Shown here: one piece after another, positions 16,447-23,174 of the stretch
Numbering within the stretch: position 1 is the first letter of the stretch
Layout of the letters: each line of letters starts with the position of its first letter
Source of the DNA: Bacteroidetes bacterium UBA1947
Lineage (GTDB): Bacteria; Bacteroidota; Bacteroidia; Chitinophagales; Chitinophagaceae
Direction of reading: 5' to 3'
DNA length: 39,730 bases
NCBI GenBank assembly: GCA_002336915.1
Contig: DDET01000062.1
Span: 1-39,730, forward strand
The notes under the pieces: generated by a model
What the model was told of the DNA's origin: nothing
Database searches by the model: none
Seen by the model: the letters and a program-made list of their open reading frames with translations, nothing else
Made by a program: the position numbers and the translations under genes

Positions 16447-17004
16447 ATGAAACGCATCATTTTAGCAGCATCTATGGCAGTGGCCATACTTACATTGAAC
16501 ACAACAGGCACATTCGCCAAAGACAAGACCGTAATGGTAGGCGGTGCAGCCATGTACCCCACTAAGAACATTATCGAGAATGCCGTGAACTCTAAAGACC
16601 ACACCACACTGGTAGCTGCTGTAAAAGCTGCTGGTCTCGTGCAGACCTTGGAGGGTGCAGGCCCATTCACCGTATTTGCCCCGACCAACGCAGCCTTCAA
16701 TATGCTGCCTTCAGGTACAGTGGATAACCTGCTGAAGCCCGAAAACAAAGGCACACTCAGCAGCGTACTCACCTACCACGTAGTAGCCGGCAACCTGGGC
16801 TCCAAAGAGCTAATGGCCAAAGTAAAGGCCGGCAATGGCATGGCAACACTTACCACTGTACAAGGCGAAAAGCTTACGGTAATGATGAAAGACGGTTCGC
16901 TTTGGGTAAAAGACACCAAGGGCGGTGTTGCCAAGGTAACCACCAAAGACGTATATCAAAAAAACGGTGTGATACATGTGGTTGACCATGTGCTTATGCC
17001 TTAA
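16447..17004 (+). CDS. Secreted fasciclin (FAS1) domain protein
   Basis: A 185-residue protein from the ATG at 16447, chosen because it starts a standard signal peptide (MKRIILAASMAVAILTLNTT, cleavage near TFAKD). One FAS1 domain follows (about 50-185), with DHTTLVAAVKAAGLVQTLEG, GPFTVFAPTNAAFNMLP, LTYHVVAGNL and the terminal GVIHVVDHVLMP. Such proteins are periplasmic or surface adhesion modules; the specific ligand is unknown. It stands between the sppA terminator and the serine ammonia-lyase promoter. Confidence 0.94.
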   Translation: MKRIILAASMAVAILTLNTTGTFAKDKTVMVGGAAMYPTKNIIENAVNSKDHTTLVAAVKAAGLVQTLEGAGPFTVFAPTNAAFNMLPSGTVDNLLKPENKGTLSSVLTYHVVAGNLGSKELMAKVKAGNGMATLTTVQGEKLTVMMKDGSLWVKDTKGGVAKVTTKDVYQKNGVIHVVDHVLMP

Positions 17005-17033
17005 TAGATTTTTAGTGGGTTTAGATATATTTA

Positions 17034-17051
17034 GGGGAAATTTATTTCCCC
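17034..17051. promoter_or_regulatory. Inverted repeat at the serine ammonia-lyase promoter
   Basis: GGGGAAAT and its complement ATTTCCCC are separated by TT and end one base before the -7 box at 17052. It could be an operator or the end of the fasciclin transcript; the lack of a clean T run beyond the promoter box favours an operator. Confidence 0.5.
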
Positions 17052-17059
17052 TATTTTTG
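17052..17059 (+). promoter_or_regulatory. Promoter -7 box of the serine ammonia-lyase gene
   Basis: TATTTTTG matches TAnnTTTG and ends 18 nt before the GTG start at 17078. It supports that start over in-frame upstream ATG codons lying inside or just after the fasciclin gene. Confidence 0.55.
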
Positions 17060-17077
17060 TGCCCATATATACACTCG

Positions 17078-18502
17078 GTGATAAAGGAAAGCATTTCGGT
17101 ATTTGACATTTTTAAGATAGGCGTTGGCCCCAGCAGTTCCCACACACTTGGCCCCTGGCGGGCCGCCCTGCGTTTTTTGAATAGTGTCCGCGCGCATGGC
17201 ATTGACAAGGTATCCACCATACAGGTATTGCTATATGGCTCGCTTGCTAAGACAGGCATAGGCCATGGCACTGATGTGGCCGTACTCCTCGGCCTCGGCG
17301 GCGAGGACCCGGTTACCTTTGATGTGAACCAGATAACCCCGCGTATGCAATGGGTTACGGAGCAGAAGAAAATGATGCTAGCGGGAGAAAAAGAAATATC
17401 CTTCGATCCGGAGACTGATATTGTATTCCTCTTTACCGAGAGCCTACCCACGCACCCCAACGCACTTACTTTCTTGTGCTCCTTTACAGACGGGCACCAA
17501 CTGGCCGAAACTTATTATTCCATAGGCGGTGGTTTTGTGATAAAGGATGGTGAAGGCACAAGTGCTGGTACAGTGGTAGACCTTCCTTTCCCTATCGATA
17601 AGGCATCCGAGCTATTGCACTGGTGCATGAAGACCGGCCTGAGCATATCGGAAGTGGTGATGGAGAACGAACATGGATGGCGCACTGAAGCAGAGACCAA
17701 AGAAGGCGTATTGAAGATATGGCATACCATGCGCGACTGCATATACCGCGGCTGCCATGTAAGCGGTGAGTTGCCCGGCGGACTGCATGTAACAAGGCGT
17801 GCTGCTGCATTGAATAAAAAATTACTGAAAGGACGAACATACAATAACTACGATGAGTGGGTGGCGGCTATACGCGAGGGTGGTTCAGGTTTTCAATACA
17901 CGCTTGATTGGGTAAGCTGTTTTGCCCTTGCGGTGAATGAAGAGAACGCATCCTTTAGCCGTGTGGTTACTGCACCTACTAATGGTGCCGCCGGTGTGGT
18001 GCCTGCAGTGCTGCAATATTACATAGCTTTCTGTGAGGGTTATGATGAAGAGCATATCATCAACTATTTACTGACCGCTTCCGAGATAGGCAGCATATTT
18101 AAGAAGGGCGCTACACTCTCTGCCGCTATGGGTGGCTGCCAGGCCGAGATAGGGGTATCTTCATCTATGGCTGCTGCAGGCCTTACGGAGTGCCTGGGTG
18201 GTAGTCCCCGCCAGTGCCTGATGGCTGCGGAGATAGCTATGGAACATCACCTCGGCCTTACCTGCGATCCTGTGGGGGGACTGGTACAGGTGCCCTGCAT
18301 AGAGCGCAATACCATGGGGGCTATTAAGGCCATCACTGCCTGCCAATTGGCCTTGCAGAGCAATCCCGATAATGCCCGTATATCGCTCGATGATGTGGTG
18401 AATACCATGTGGCATACAGCCCTTGATATGAATCATAAGTATAAGGAAACCTCCGAAGGCGGACTTGCACTTAAGCTCTCTATTAATCTCAGCGAGTGCT
18501 AA
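17078..18502 (+). CDS. sdaA: L-serine ammonia-lyase, single-chain Fe-S type
   Basis: A 474-residue enzyme that converts L-serine to pyruvate and ammonia. I chose the GTG at 17078 because the protein then begins VIKESISVFDIFKIGVGPSS, the family N-terminus, and a promoter box lies just upstream. The beta domain (GPSSSHTLGPWRAA) is fused to the alpha domain in one chain. The [4Fe-4S] cysteines are Cys354 (MGGCQAEIG), Cys396 (LTCDPVGG) and Cys407 (VPCIERN). Their 42- and 11-residue spacing equals that of the Legionella enzyme. The stop codon abuts the stop of the convergent hydrolase gene with no spacer. Confidence 0.96.
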   Translation: MIKESISVFDIFKIGVGPSSSHTLGPWRAALRFLNSVRAHGIDKVSTIQVLLYGSLAKTGIGHGTDVAVLLGLGGEDPVTFDVNQITPRMQWVTEQKKMMLAGEKEISFDPETDIVFLFTESLPTHPNALTFLCSFTDGHQLAETYYSIGGGFVIKDGEGTSAGTVVDLPFPIDKASELLHWCMKTGLSISEVVMENEHGWRTEAETKEGVLKIWHTMRDCIYRGCHVSGELPGGLHVTRRAAALNKKLLKGRTYNNYDEWVAAIREGGSGFQYTLDWVSCFALAVNEENASFSRVVTAPTNGAAGVVPAVLQYYIAFCEGYDEEHIINYLLTASEIGSIFKKGATLSAAMGGCQAEIGVSSSMAAAGLTECLGGSPRQCLMAAEIAMEHHLGLTCDPVGGLVQVPCIERNTMGAIKAITACQLALQSNPDNARISLDDVVNTMWHTALDMNHKYKETSEGGLALKLSINLSEC

Positions 18503-19603
18503 TTATTTCTGTGCCGTGCTGATAATACTGCCTTGCTGTGGTTCTATGTCCCAGCCTATATCGTTGTAGGTACTGTGCTTGTACTTGTCCTGGTTGGCCA
18601 GGGGTATTATTTCGCCGTGCAGCACCTGCCTGTAATAATCTATGGCTTCATCGCTTACGGGTGCATGCCTCGGCAGTGGCAGGAAGATACTGTGCTCCTT
18701 ACCTGCAATATTGCTGAAGTTCATATAATAGGCTTTGGGCGTGAGCGGCTTCTTTACTTTCTCGCCAAGCTGTTTCCTGAAGCTTACAAAATGCGCCCAG
18801 AAGAGTGTCTTGTCATTCGGGTTGTAGTCCACGTACACCGACCGGGCAAAATTTACTTTGCTCAGCCATACCTTATGTTTCCTTTGCGGCACGCAGGCAG
18901 AGTTAAGGACCAGGTTATTTACCCAAACAGTGTCATTGAGCTGTTGCAGTTTATCATCGTGCTGGGCTATCTCTTTTATCACCTTATTGCCCATGCTGTG
19001 GAAGAACAGGGTCATGCAGCCGGGCCCCATCTTGCCGGCCAATCTTAGTTGCTTCACAGTATCCAGCACCGGGCTGAATTCTTTATAGGCTATGTCCGAA
19101 TTTTTCGTTGCGAACTTGTAATTGCCATACGATTTTTTATGTGAGCTCAGGCTGGGGTAGTCCAGCAGCAGCACGTTCACCTTGTAGTATGCCGACATGC
19201 GTATGCCCCTGTCCAGGTCGCCAACGAAGGTTTTGCCCATGCCCTCGGTATATACCACCCAGTCGCGGCTTTTATTGGGCAATAATGCAAGCCCGTCCTG
19301 AATTGTTTTAATAGGCAATACACGCCACAGGCCCTTGTTCACGTACACAAAAAAGTAGCGTATTGTCCCTTCATCGCGTATCTCGGTCATATAACGCAGG
19401 CCATTGGGGTCCATCTTCCGGTTGCTGGCCACAATGATACAGGTGTCCAGTTCCGAAGGCAGTACCTGCAGGCTCTTATCCAGCGGGGTATTTTGCCACC
19501 ATTCCGGGCTGTTGAACCATATATAGCCGGTTTTAACGGTATCGGTCTTCGCAAAGCCGGTGAAAGTAAATGAGAGTAATAATAGTGTGAAGAGCAGGCG
19601 CAT
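18503..19603 (-). CDS. Secreted alpha/beta hydrolase
   Basis: A 366-residue protein with a signal peptide (about 1-18, FTGFAKT). It has an alpha/beta-hydrolase pattern: strand NVLLLDYPS (about 143-151), nucleophile elbow LFFHSMGNKV with Ser203, and a late histidine in KEHSIFLP (His304). The ASNRKM entry resembles the DUF900-type hydrolase family. The substrate is unknown; a periplasmic esterase or thioesterase role is possible. A TACTTTTG promoter box lies at 19649-19642. The stop codon directly abuts that of sdaA. Confidence 0.85.
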   Translation of the reverse strand: MRLLFTLLLLSFTFTGFAKTDTVKTGYIWFNSPEWWQNTPLDKSLQVLPSELDTCIIVASNRKMDPNGLRYMTEIRDEGTIRYFFVYVNKGLWRVLPIKTIQDGLALLPNKSRDWVVYTEGMGKTFVGDLDRGIRMSAYYKVNVLLLDYPSLSSHKKSYGNYKFATKNSDIAYKEFSPVLDTVKQLRLAGKMGPGCMTLFFHSMGNKVIKEIAQHDDKLQQLNDTVWVNNLVLNSACVPQRKHKVWLSKVNFARSVYVDYNPNDKTLFWAHFVSFRKQLGEKVKKPLTPKAYYMNFSNIAGKEHSIFLPLPRHAPVSDEAIDYYRQVLHGEIIPLANQDKYKHSTYNDIGWDIEPQQGSIISTAQK

Positions 19604-19641
19604 AAATATATTAACGTATTTTCAGTGTATAAGGTTCATTA

Positions 19642-19649
19642 CAAAAGTA
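19642..19649 (-). promoter_or_regulatory. Promoter -7 box of the hydrolase gene
   Basis: TACTTTTG on the minus strand matches TAnnTTTG, 38 nt before the ATG. The hairpin at 19652-19675 lies directly upstream. Confidence 0.5.
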
Positions 19650-19651
19650 TG

Positions 19652-19675
19652 CCACGCACAGTATTATGTGCGTGG
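19652..19675 (-). terminator. Hairpin between the small gene and the hydrolase gene
   Basis: CCACGCACA and its exact complement flank GTATTA. On the minus strand it lies 42 bp past the stop of the 55-residue gene and is followed by a short T run. It also overlaps the -33 region of the hydrolase promoter, so an operator role is possible. Confidence 0.55.
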
Positions 19676-19716
19676 TACCTGTTGAAATGTGAATAATAAG
19701 CCTTTAAACGGGAATT

Positions 19717-19884
19717 TTAAGCCTCGATCGCCTCATGTACCTTTTTCATTTTCTTGTCCATTTTCCCTTTTAGCTTGCGGGCGGCATCCTTAACATGTTC
19801 GCGGGTAAGCATGGCGCGGTTCTCCACCAGCAGGCCGGATATAATGCCTATTGCAGCATAAGTAAGCAGTCTTGATATTTTCAT
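19717..19884 (-). CDS. Small membrane-anchored basic protein, 55 residues
   Basis: Begins MKISRLLTYAAIGIISGLLV, a single hydrophobic segment, then a charged helix rich in Lys, Glu and Met up to KKVHEAIEA. It looks like the YtxH-like small stress proteins, with one membrane helix plus an amphipathic coil, but I cannot assign it firmly. It is on the same strand as the hydrolase, with a hairpin between them. Codon use and start context look normal. Confidence 0.65.
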   Translation of the reverse strand: MKISRLLTYAAIGIISGLLVENRAMLTREHVKDAARKLKGKMDKKMKKVHEAIEA

Positions 19885-19927
19885 CTTGGTATGTTTTTAT
19901 AAGGGTATAATACAATTGTGCCAGCAG

Positions 19928-21184
19928 CTATTGTTTCTTCCGGACGTAGTATATAGCCTCGCCAATGGAGAATTTCTGGATGTCGGGGTCGCTTTGTTGA
20001 ATCTCTATCATTACTCCGCCACCAGGTTCGGGTTTCTGCTTTATGCCGAGATAGCCGATCTCGACGCCTTGGTCTTCTTTCGCGAGTTGACCCCTCCCCC
20101 CGTCGGGTACCTCCCCTAAAAACAGGGGAGGAGCTTGCGAGGTTATTTTTTCGCTTTCTTCATTATTTCCTTTTTTGTGCTCAAGAGATAGTTCCTTTTT
20201 TTCGGACTGCTGAGTTATTTCCCTTTTTTCTTCCTCAATATCGTCAGAAATGTTGCTGGTGGTTTCGTATGATGGATCGGAGTTATTTCCCGTTATTTCC
20301 GGTCGTTGGCTAATTATTTCCTGTTGGTGACCGGGAGAGAGTTCTCGTTTTTGCTCAATGGTTTCCTGTTCCTGCGCGAGTGTGGCCTCACCCCAGCCCT
20401 CTCCAAGGGAGAGGGAGGTGTTGTTGTGTTCGGTGGGGGTGTCCTGCGCGAGTTGACCCCTCCCCCCTCCGGGTACCTCCCCTAAAAACGGGGGAGGAGC
20501 TTCTTCGGTTATTTCCTGTTCGGTTCCCTGATCGGGCTGAGGTACTAGGCTCAGCTGGACATCCCCCTGTTCCGAATCAACCGTCGTTGATTCAGAAGTG
20601 CCCCCCCTCAAGGGGGGAGTTGCGGGTTCCTCTTGCGGTGGAAGGGGTAGTTCTATGGCGGAGTATTCGATGTCGTAGGGGGCGAAGCCGTCGGGGGAGC
20701 GGGATTTCAGGAAGCGGTCGGCGTAGGTGGTGAAGAGTTTTAGATGCTCGTCGTTTTGCGGGGTGAGCCAAGACATGAATTTTTGTATCATCTCGGCATA
20801 CTCGCCCTGGGTGTGGCCTTTCCTTATCCGTTCGGCAGTTACCGTCAGCTTGCGAAATATTTCAGCCTCCTGCATGGATGGATAACGCTTGCCAGGTTCG
20901 CGGTTGCGGATGTCTTCGTTCAGCTCTTGTATCTGTGAGTAGAAGTTCTCGACAATGAGGGAGGGCATTAATTTGCTTGCCGAGCGCAGGCGCTTCCAGT
21001 CACCGGCTTTTGTCCAGAGGGTAATTGTTCGTTCGGAAACGCCGACTGCTTCGGCGATTTGTGCCCTTGTTTTGCCGGACTGGAAAAAGAGATTGCGTGC
21101 ATGGTCGTGTTGTTCCTGGTTGATTGGTCTCACAGTGTTTTTGATGTTAAGGTTCGCAAATGCAGCGGCCTGATAGATGAACAT
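19928..21184 (-). CDS. Helix-turn-helix protein (terminase gpP N-terminus-like) invaded by palindromic repeats
   Basis: About 418 residues from the ATG at 21184. An upstream in-frame ATG at 21232 would add 16 residues encoded by a repeat element, so I prefer 21184. The N-terminal part (NQEQHDHARNLFF, then KTRAQIAEAVGVSERTITLW and KAGDWKRLR) is a helix-turn-helix like the small-terminase gpP N-terminus. Up to about residue 195 the protein looks ordinary. After that it is E/Q/K/P-rich and contains four in-frame palindromic repeat segments: PPLRGGTSES, PFLGEVPGGGRGQL, SLSLGEGWGEA and LFLGEVPDGGRGQL. The last 40 residues look ordinary again. No phage genes are nearby, so it is probably a stand-alone DNA-binding protein. 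Confidence 0.75.
   Translation of the reverse strand: MFIYQAAAFANLNIKNTVRPINQEQHDHARNLFFQSGKTRAQIAEAVGVSERTITLWTKAGDWKRLRSASKLMPSLIVENFYSQIQELNEDIRNREPGKRYPSMQEAEIFRKLTVTAERIRKGHTQGEYAEMIQKFMSWLTPQNDEHLKLFTTYADRFLKSRSPDGFAPYDIEYSAIELPLPPQEEPATPPLRGGTSESTTVDSEQGDVQLSLVPQPDQGTEQEITEEAPPPFLGEVPGGGRGQLAQDTPTEHNNTSLSLGEGWGEATLAQEQETIEQKRELSPGHQQEIISQRPEITGNNSDPSYETTSNISDDIEEEKREITQQSEKKELSLEHKKGNNEESEKITSQAPPLFLGEVPDGGRGQLAKEDQGVEIGYLGIKQKPEPGGGVMIEIQQSDPDIQKFSIGEAIYYVRKKQ
20081..20136 (+). repeat. 56-bp palindromic repeat inside the HTH gene, copy 1
   Basis: Runs from CGCGAGTTGACCCCTCCCCC to GGGGAGGAGCTT with ACCTCCCCT / AGGGGAGG pairing around AAAAAC. It is identical to copy 2 at 53 of 56 positions. 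On the minus strand it encodes LFLGEVPDGGRGQLA in frame with the host gene. Confidence 0.85.
20387..20416. repeat. CCCTCTCC/GGAGAGGG palindromic repeat in the HTH gene
   Basis: CCCTCTCC (20397-20404) and its complement (20408-20415) flank AAG. It encodes SLSLGEGWGEA in the host frame. It is of the same design as the element at the recQ stop. Confidence 0.7.
20447..20502 (+). repeat. 56-bp palindromic repeat inside the HTH gene, copy 2
   Basis: Same 56-bp element as 20081-20136, starting exactly 366 bp away, which is a multiple of three. It encodes PFLGEVPGGGRGQLA in the same reading frame. Confidence 0.85.
20601..20619. repeat. Short C/G palindrome in the HTH gene
   Basis: CCCCCCCTC followed by AAGGGGGGAG forms a small perfect hairpin and encodes TPPLRGG in frame. 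It is likely a third kind of inserted palindrome or a remnant. Confidence 0.5.
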
Positions 21185-21198
21185 TACATCTCTGCTCG

Positions 21199-21257
21199 TC
21201 AACCCTTCCGTCCCGCCGAAAAGGCGGGCCACCTTCCCTAAAAACAGGGAAGGAGCT
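21199..21257 (+). repeat. Variant palindromic repeat at the 5' end of the HTH gene
   Basis: Same outer arms as the 56-bp repeats (ACCCTTCC ... CTTCCCTAAAAACAGGGAAG, then GAGCT), but with an extra internal hairpin CCCGCCGAAAAGGCGGG. It overlaps the alternative start codon region of the host gene. Confidence 0.65.
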
Positions 21258-21308
21258 ATTTTCGCGACAAAGTTCGGGTGGGTTTTTGGAGCGGCGAAAT
21301 CGAAGTTT

Positions 21309-21359
21309 TATGATACCCTTCCAGAAGGTTATCATACCCCCCACAGAAGGTTATCATAC
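21309..21359 (-). promoter_or_regulatory. Phased repeats upstream of the HTH gene
   Basis: CAGAAGGTTATCATAC occurs at 21322-21337 and 21344-21359, exactly 22 bp apart. An inverted, slightly altered third copy (TATGATACCCTTC) begins at 21309. The array lies about 125-175 bp upstream of the HTH gene start. Two-turn phasing and the inverted third site are typical of protein-binding arrays; autoregulation is a guess. Confidence 0.6.
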
Positions 21360-21462
21360 TCCTATTTTTTGATTGAAGTGGCTGATAATGAAGGAGTGTT
21401 GTAGGAAAAGTTTTTTCGGGGGAAAATGTGTGGTTTAGATAGCCGTTTTTTGTCCGGCGCGA

Positions 21463-21490
21463 GTAGAGACGCAAGATTTTGCGTCTCTAC
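21463..21490. repeat. GTAGAGACGC palindrome, copy 1
   Basis: GTAGAGACGCAA and its complement flank GATT. It is preceded by GGCGCGA, as is copy 2. This type of palindrome is common in intergenic DNA of Bacteroidota and cyanobacteria. Confidence 0.85.
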
Positions 21491-21518
21491 GTATATAGTG
21501 GGCAGCACGCGAGCGGAC

Positions 21519-21592
21519 ATCCCCCTGACCCCTCCCGTTGAAAAACGGGACTGTCGCTTTCAGGCCGTGCGCATGGTCTGCACAAGGGGGAG
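21519..21592. repeat. Composite C/G palindromic element between two GTAGAGACGC copies
   Basis: Outer arms ATCCCCCT and AAGGGGGA enclose an inner hairpin CCCGTT-GAAA-AACGGG (21534-21549). The design resembles the palindromes in the HTH gene, but the sequence is different. Confidence 0.5.
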
Positions 21593-21610
21593 CGTTGGTA
21601 CCAGGCGCGA

Positions 21611-21638
21611 GTGGAGACGCAAGATTTTGCGTCTCTAC
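21611..21638. repeat. GTAGAGACGC palindrome, copy 2
   Basis: Same 28-bp element as at 21463 with one change (GTGGAGAC), again preceded by GGCGCGA and followed by GTAT. Confidence 0.85.
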
Positions 21639-21721
21639 GTATGGTGGGTTGTGTGATACAAGGGGTGCGAGCAAAATCTGTTTTCAAGTCCTACCTTTAG
21701 CCCCACAAAACGTGGTAACAG

Positions 21722-22177
21722 ATGCGCAGGCTTAGTTTATATATAGTATTGGTCTTTTTAATGGCTTGCAAGGAAACCCCTTCGGGCTCATCGCAACAGC
21801 CGGATAAGACCTGTTATTACCAGCCGGCCGTCTCCACCATAAGCGGTACTATTGAAAGGCAGCAGGTTTATGGCCCGCCTGGCTATGGCAAAAGCCCGGA
21901 ACAGGACCGCAAGGACTCGATCTATGTAATAAAAACGGAGCAAGGTATTAATGTGCTGCCCGATACCGCTACAAAATATGCTGCTAATGATATAGTGGAA
22001 AAAGAATTCGGCATCCAACATTTCCAATTATCGGGCATTGCCAACAATGATGCAGAAAAATACGTGGACCATAAAGTGAGCGTGACAGGTACTTTTTACC
22101 ATGGTATCTCCGGCGAGCACCGTACGAAGGTTTTGATGGCTGTAAAGGAGATAGCATTAACACCCCGAGACAAATGA
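21722..22177 (+). CDS. Lipoprotein, DUF4431-like
   Basis: A 151-residue lipoprotein: signal peptide MRRLSLYIVLVFLMAC with the lipidation cysteine at residue 16. The mature part (STISGTIERQQVYGPPGYG ... DHKVSVTGTFYHGIS) resembles the DUF4431 family, which has an ISGT entry, a GPPxY loop and a small beta-barrel. The function is unknown. The stop TGA overlaps the ATG of the next gene (ATGA), so the two are translationally coupled. Confidence 0.82.
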   Translation: MRRLSLYIVLVFLMACKETPSGSSQQPDKTCYYQPAVSTISGTIERQQVYGPPGYGKSPEQDRKDSIYVIKTEQGINVLPDTATKYAANDIVEKEFGIQHFQLSGIANNDAEKYVDHKVSVTGTFYHGISGEHRTKVLMAVKEIALTPRDK

Positions 22178-22509
22178 TCATAGACAGGCTATACAAAAAC
22201 CTCGTTGATGCGCTACAGCTTGTAGCTGCACCGGCTGATGAGCAAATAAAATTGTTGCCCGGCTACCCGAAGGCTGCAGAGGAGCTAGTGCTCATTTTTA
22301 GTGATGCCTATATATCGGTTCCGCAGTTGGTGGTGCATAATCGTGTTACTGAAGAGACTGCATTGTTGCTGGATGAATTGGATAGACAATTTGAAGCGCT
22401 GGCAGAGAATGAAAGAATGTGGAGTAATGAGCAATTAAAGAATGCCGCTGAGTGGAAAGGGATACGGGAGATGGCCGGGAAAATATTAAAGGAAGTAAAA
22501 GAATCGTAA
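22174..22509 (+). CDS. Small helical protein of unknown function
   Basis: A 111-residue soluble, mostly helical protein rich in Leu, Glu and Ala. It has no signal peptide and no motif I recognise. It overlaps the upstream lipoprotein gene by four bases, which supports it being a real, co-translated gene. A GTAGAGACGC-type palindrome follows the stop at 22532-22559. Confidence 0.75.
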   Translation: MIIDRLYKNLVDALQLVAAPADEQIKLLPGYPKAAEELVLIFSDAYISVPQLVVHNRVTEETALLLDELDRQFEALAENERMWSNEQLKNAAEWKGIREMAGKILKEVKES

Positions 22510-22531
22510 AGTTGTAGAATTCCTGCCGCGA

Positions 22532-22559
22532 ATAGAGAAGCAAAATCTTGCGTCTCTAC
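22532..22559. repeat. GTAGAGACGC palindrome, copy 3 (inverted)
   Basis: Reverse orientation of the elements at 21463 and 21611, with changes in one arm (AATAGAGAAGC). It is preceded by GCCGCGA. It lies between the small helical gene and rdgB. Confidence 0.8.
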
Positions 22560-22581
22560 GTTAACAGCCCGTAACATCGTC

Positions 22582-22589
22582 TATCTTTG
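22582..22589 (+). promoter_or_regulatory. Candidate -7 box of rdgB
   Basis: TATCTTTG matches TAnnTTTG and ends 5 nt before the ATG, the same spacing as at holB. It implies a leaderless or near-leaderless mRNA. Confidence 0.5.
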
Positions 22590-22594
22590 CCCCA

Positions 22595-23170
22595 ATGAAA
22601 CAACTCGTCATAGCATCCAACAATCCCGGGAAAATAAAAGAGATAAAGGAGATAGTGCAGGATATAGAGCTGCTGTCGCTTAAGGATATAGGCTTTAGCG
22701 ATGAGATTGCTGAGCCTTACCATACCTTCGAGGAGAATGCGCTTACCAAGGCTATGACCATACATACATTCAGCTGCAAGAATGTTATGGCCGATGACAG
22801 CGGTATATGTGTAAATGCACTGGGTGGCGAACCGGGCGTGAACAGCGCCTACTTTGCCGGCCTGCCCCGCGATGATGGCAAGAACCTGCAAAAGATACTG
22901 GATGAGCTGGAGGGCAAGACAGACCGCAGCGCCTATTACAAAGCCCTGATATGCCTGGTATGGAACGGCGAGGTGCATTATTTTGAGGGTATCTGCAAGG
23001 GGACTATCATCACGGAACCACGCGGCACAGGCGGTTTCGGATATGACCCTATCTTTGTACCGGAGGGCTATGATAAAACCTTCGGCGAGCTGCCGCCAGA
23101 GATAAAGAACCAGTTAAGCCACCGGGGCAAGGCAGTGAGCAAGATGATCGCTTTTCTTAAAGCACAGTAA
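22595..23170 (+). CDS. rdgB: Non-canonical purine NTP pyrophosphatase (RdgB/HAM1)
   Basis: A 191-residue enzyme that hydrolyses ITP, dITP and XTP to monophosphates, keeping deaminated purines out of DNA and RNA. The N-terminal LVIASNNPGKIKEIKEIV, catalytic-site MADDSGICVNALGGEPGVNS, GTGGFGYDPIFVPEG and the terminal LSHRGKAVSKM are all diagnostic. The length is normal. The DUF2027-Smr gene starts 4 nt after its stop, so they form an operon. Confidence 0.97.
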   Translation: MKQLVIASNNPGKIKEIKEIVQDIELLSLKDIGFSDEIAEPYHTFEENALTKAMTIHTFSCKNVMADDSGICVNALGGEPGVNSAYFAGLPRDDGKNLQKILDELEGKTDRSAYYKALICLVWNGEVHYFEGICKGTIITEPRGTGGFGYDPIFVPEGYDKTFGELPPEIKNQLSHRGKAVSKMIAFLKAQ

Positions 23171-23174
23171 GACC

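Larger units (their letters stand above)
20163..20516 (-). repeat. Six copies of GGAAATAA in the HTH gene
   Basis: The plus-strand octamer TTATTTCC occurs at 20163, 20215, 20283, 20293, 20314 and 20509. Each tends to encode Glu-Ile on the minus strand. This is a degenerate interspersed repeat within the low-complexity part of the gene. Confidence 0.6.
21233..21721. other. Gene-free, repeat-rich intergenic stretch
   Basis: I see no credible gene in these 489 bp. It holds the end of the variant palindrome, a 22-bp-phased operator-like repeat (21309-21359), two GTAGAGACGC palindromes (21463-21490 and 21611-21638) and a composite C/G palindrome between them (21519-21592). Short open frames here are readings through repeats. 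Confidence 0.75.

Noticed and set aside
19928..21184. Prophage remnant suggested by the terminase-like helix-turn-helix
   Set aside because: No large terminase, portal, capsid or integrase lies nearby; related stand-alone proteins occur in Bacteroidota chromosomes.
21309..21359. Possible CRISPR or replication iteron array
   Set aside because: Only two direct copies and one inverted copy, with no spacers of constant length, no cas genes, and no replication gene beside it.
21435..21687. Short frames across the GTAGAGACGC repeats
   Set aside because: They read through palindromes on both strands and give mirror-like peptides; no start context or homology supports a gene.
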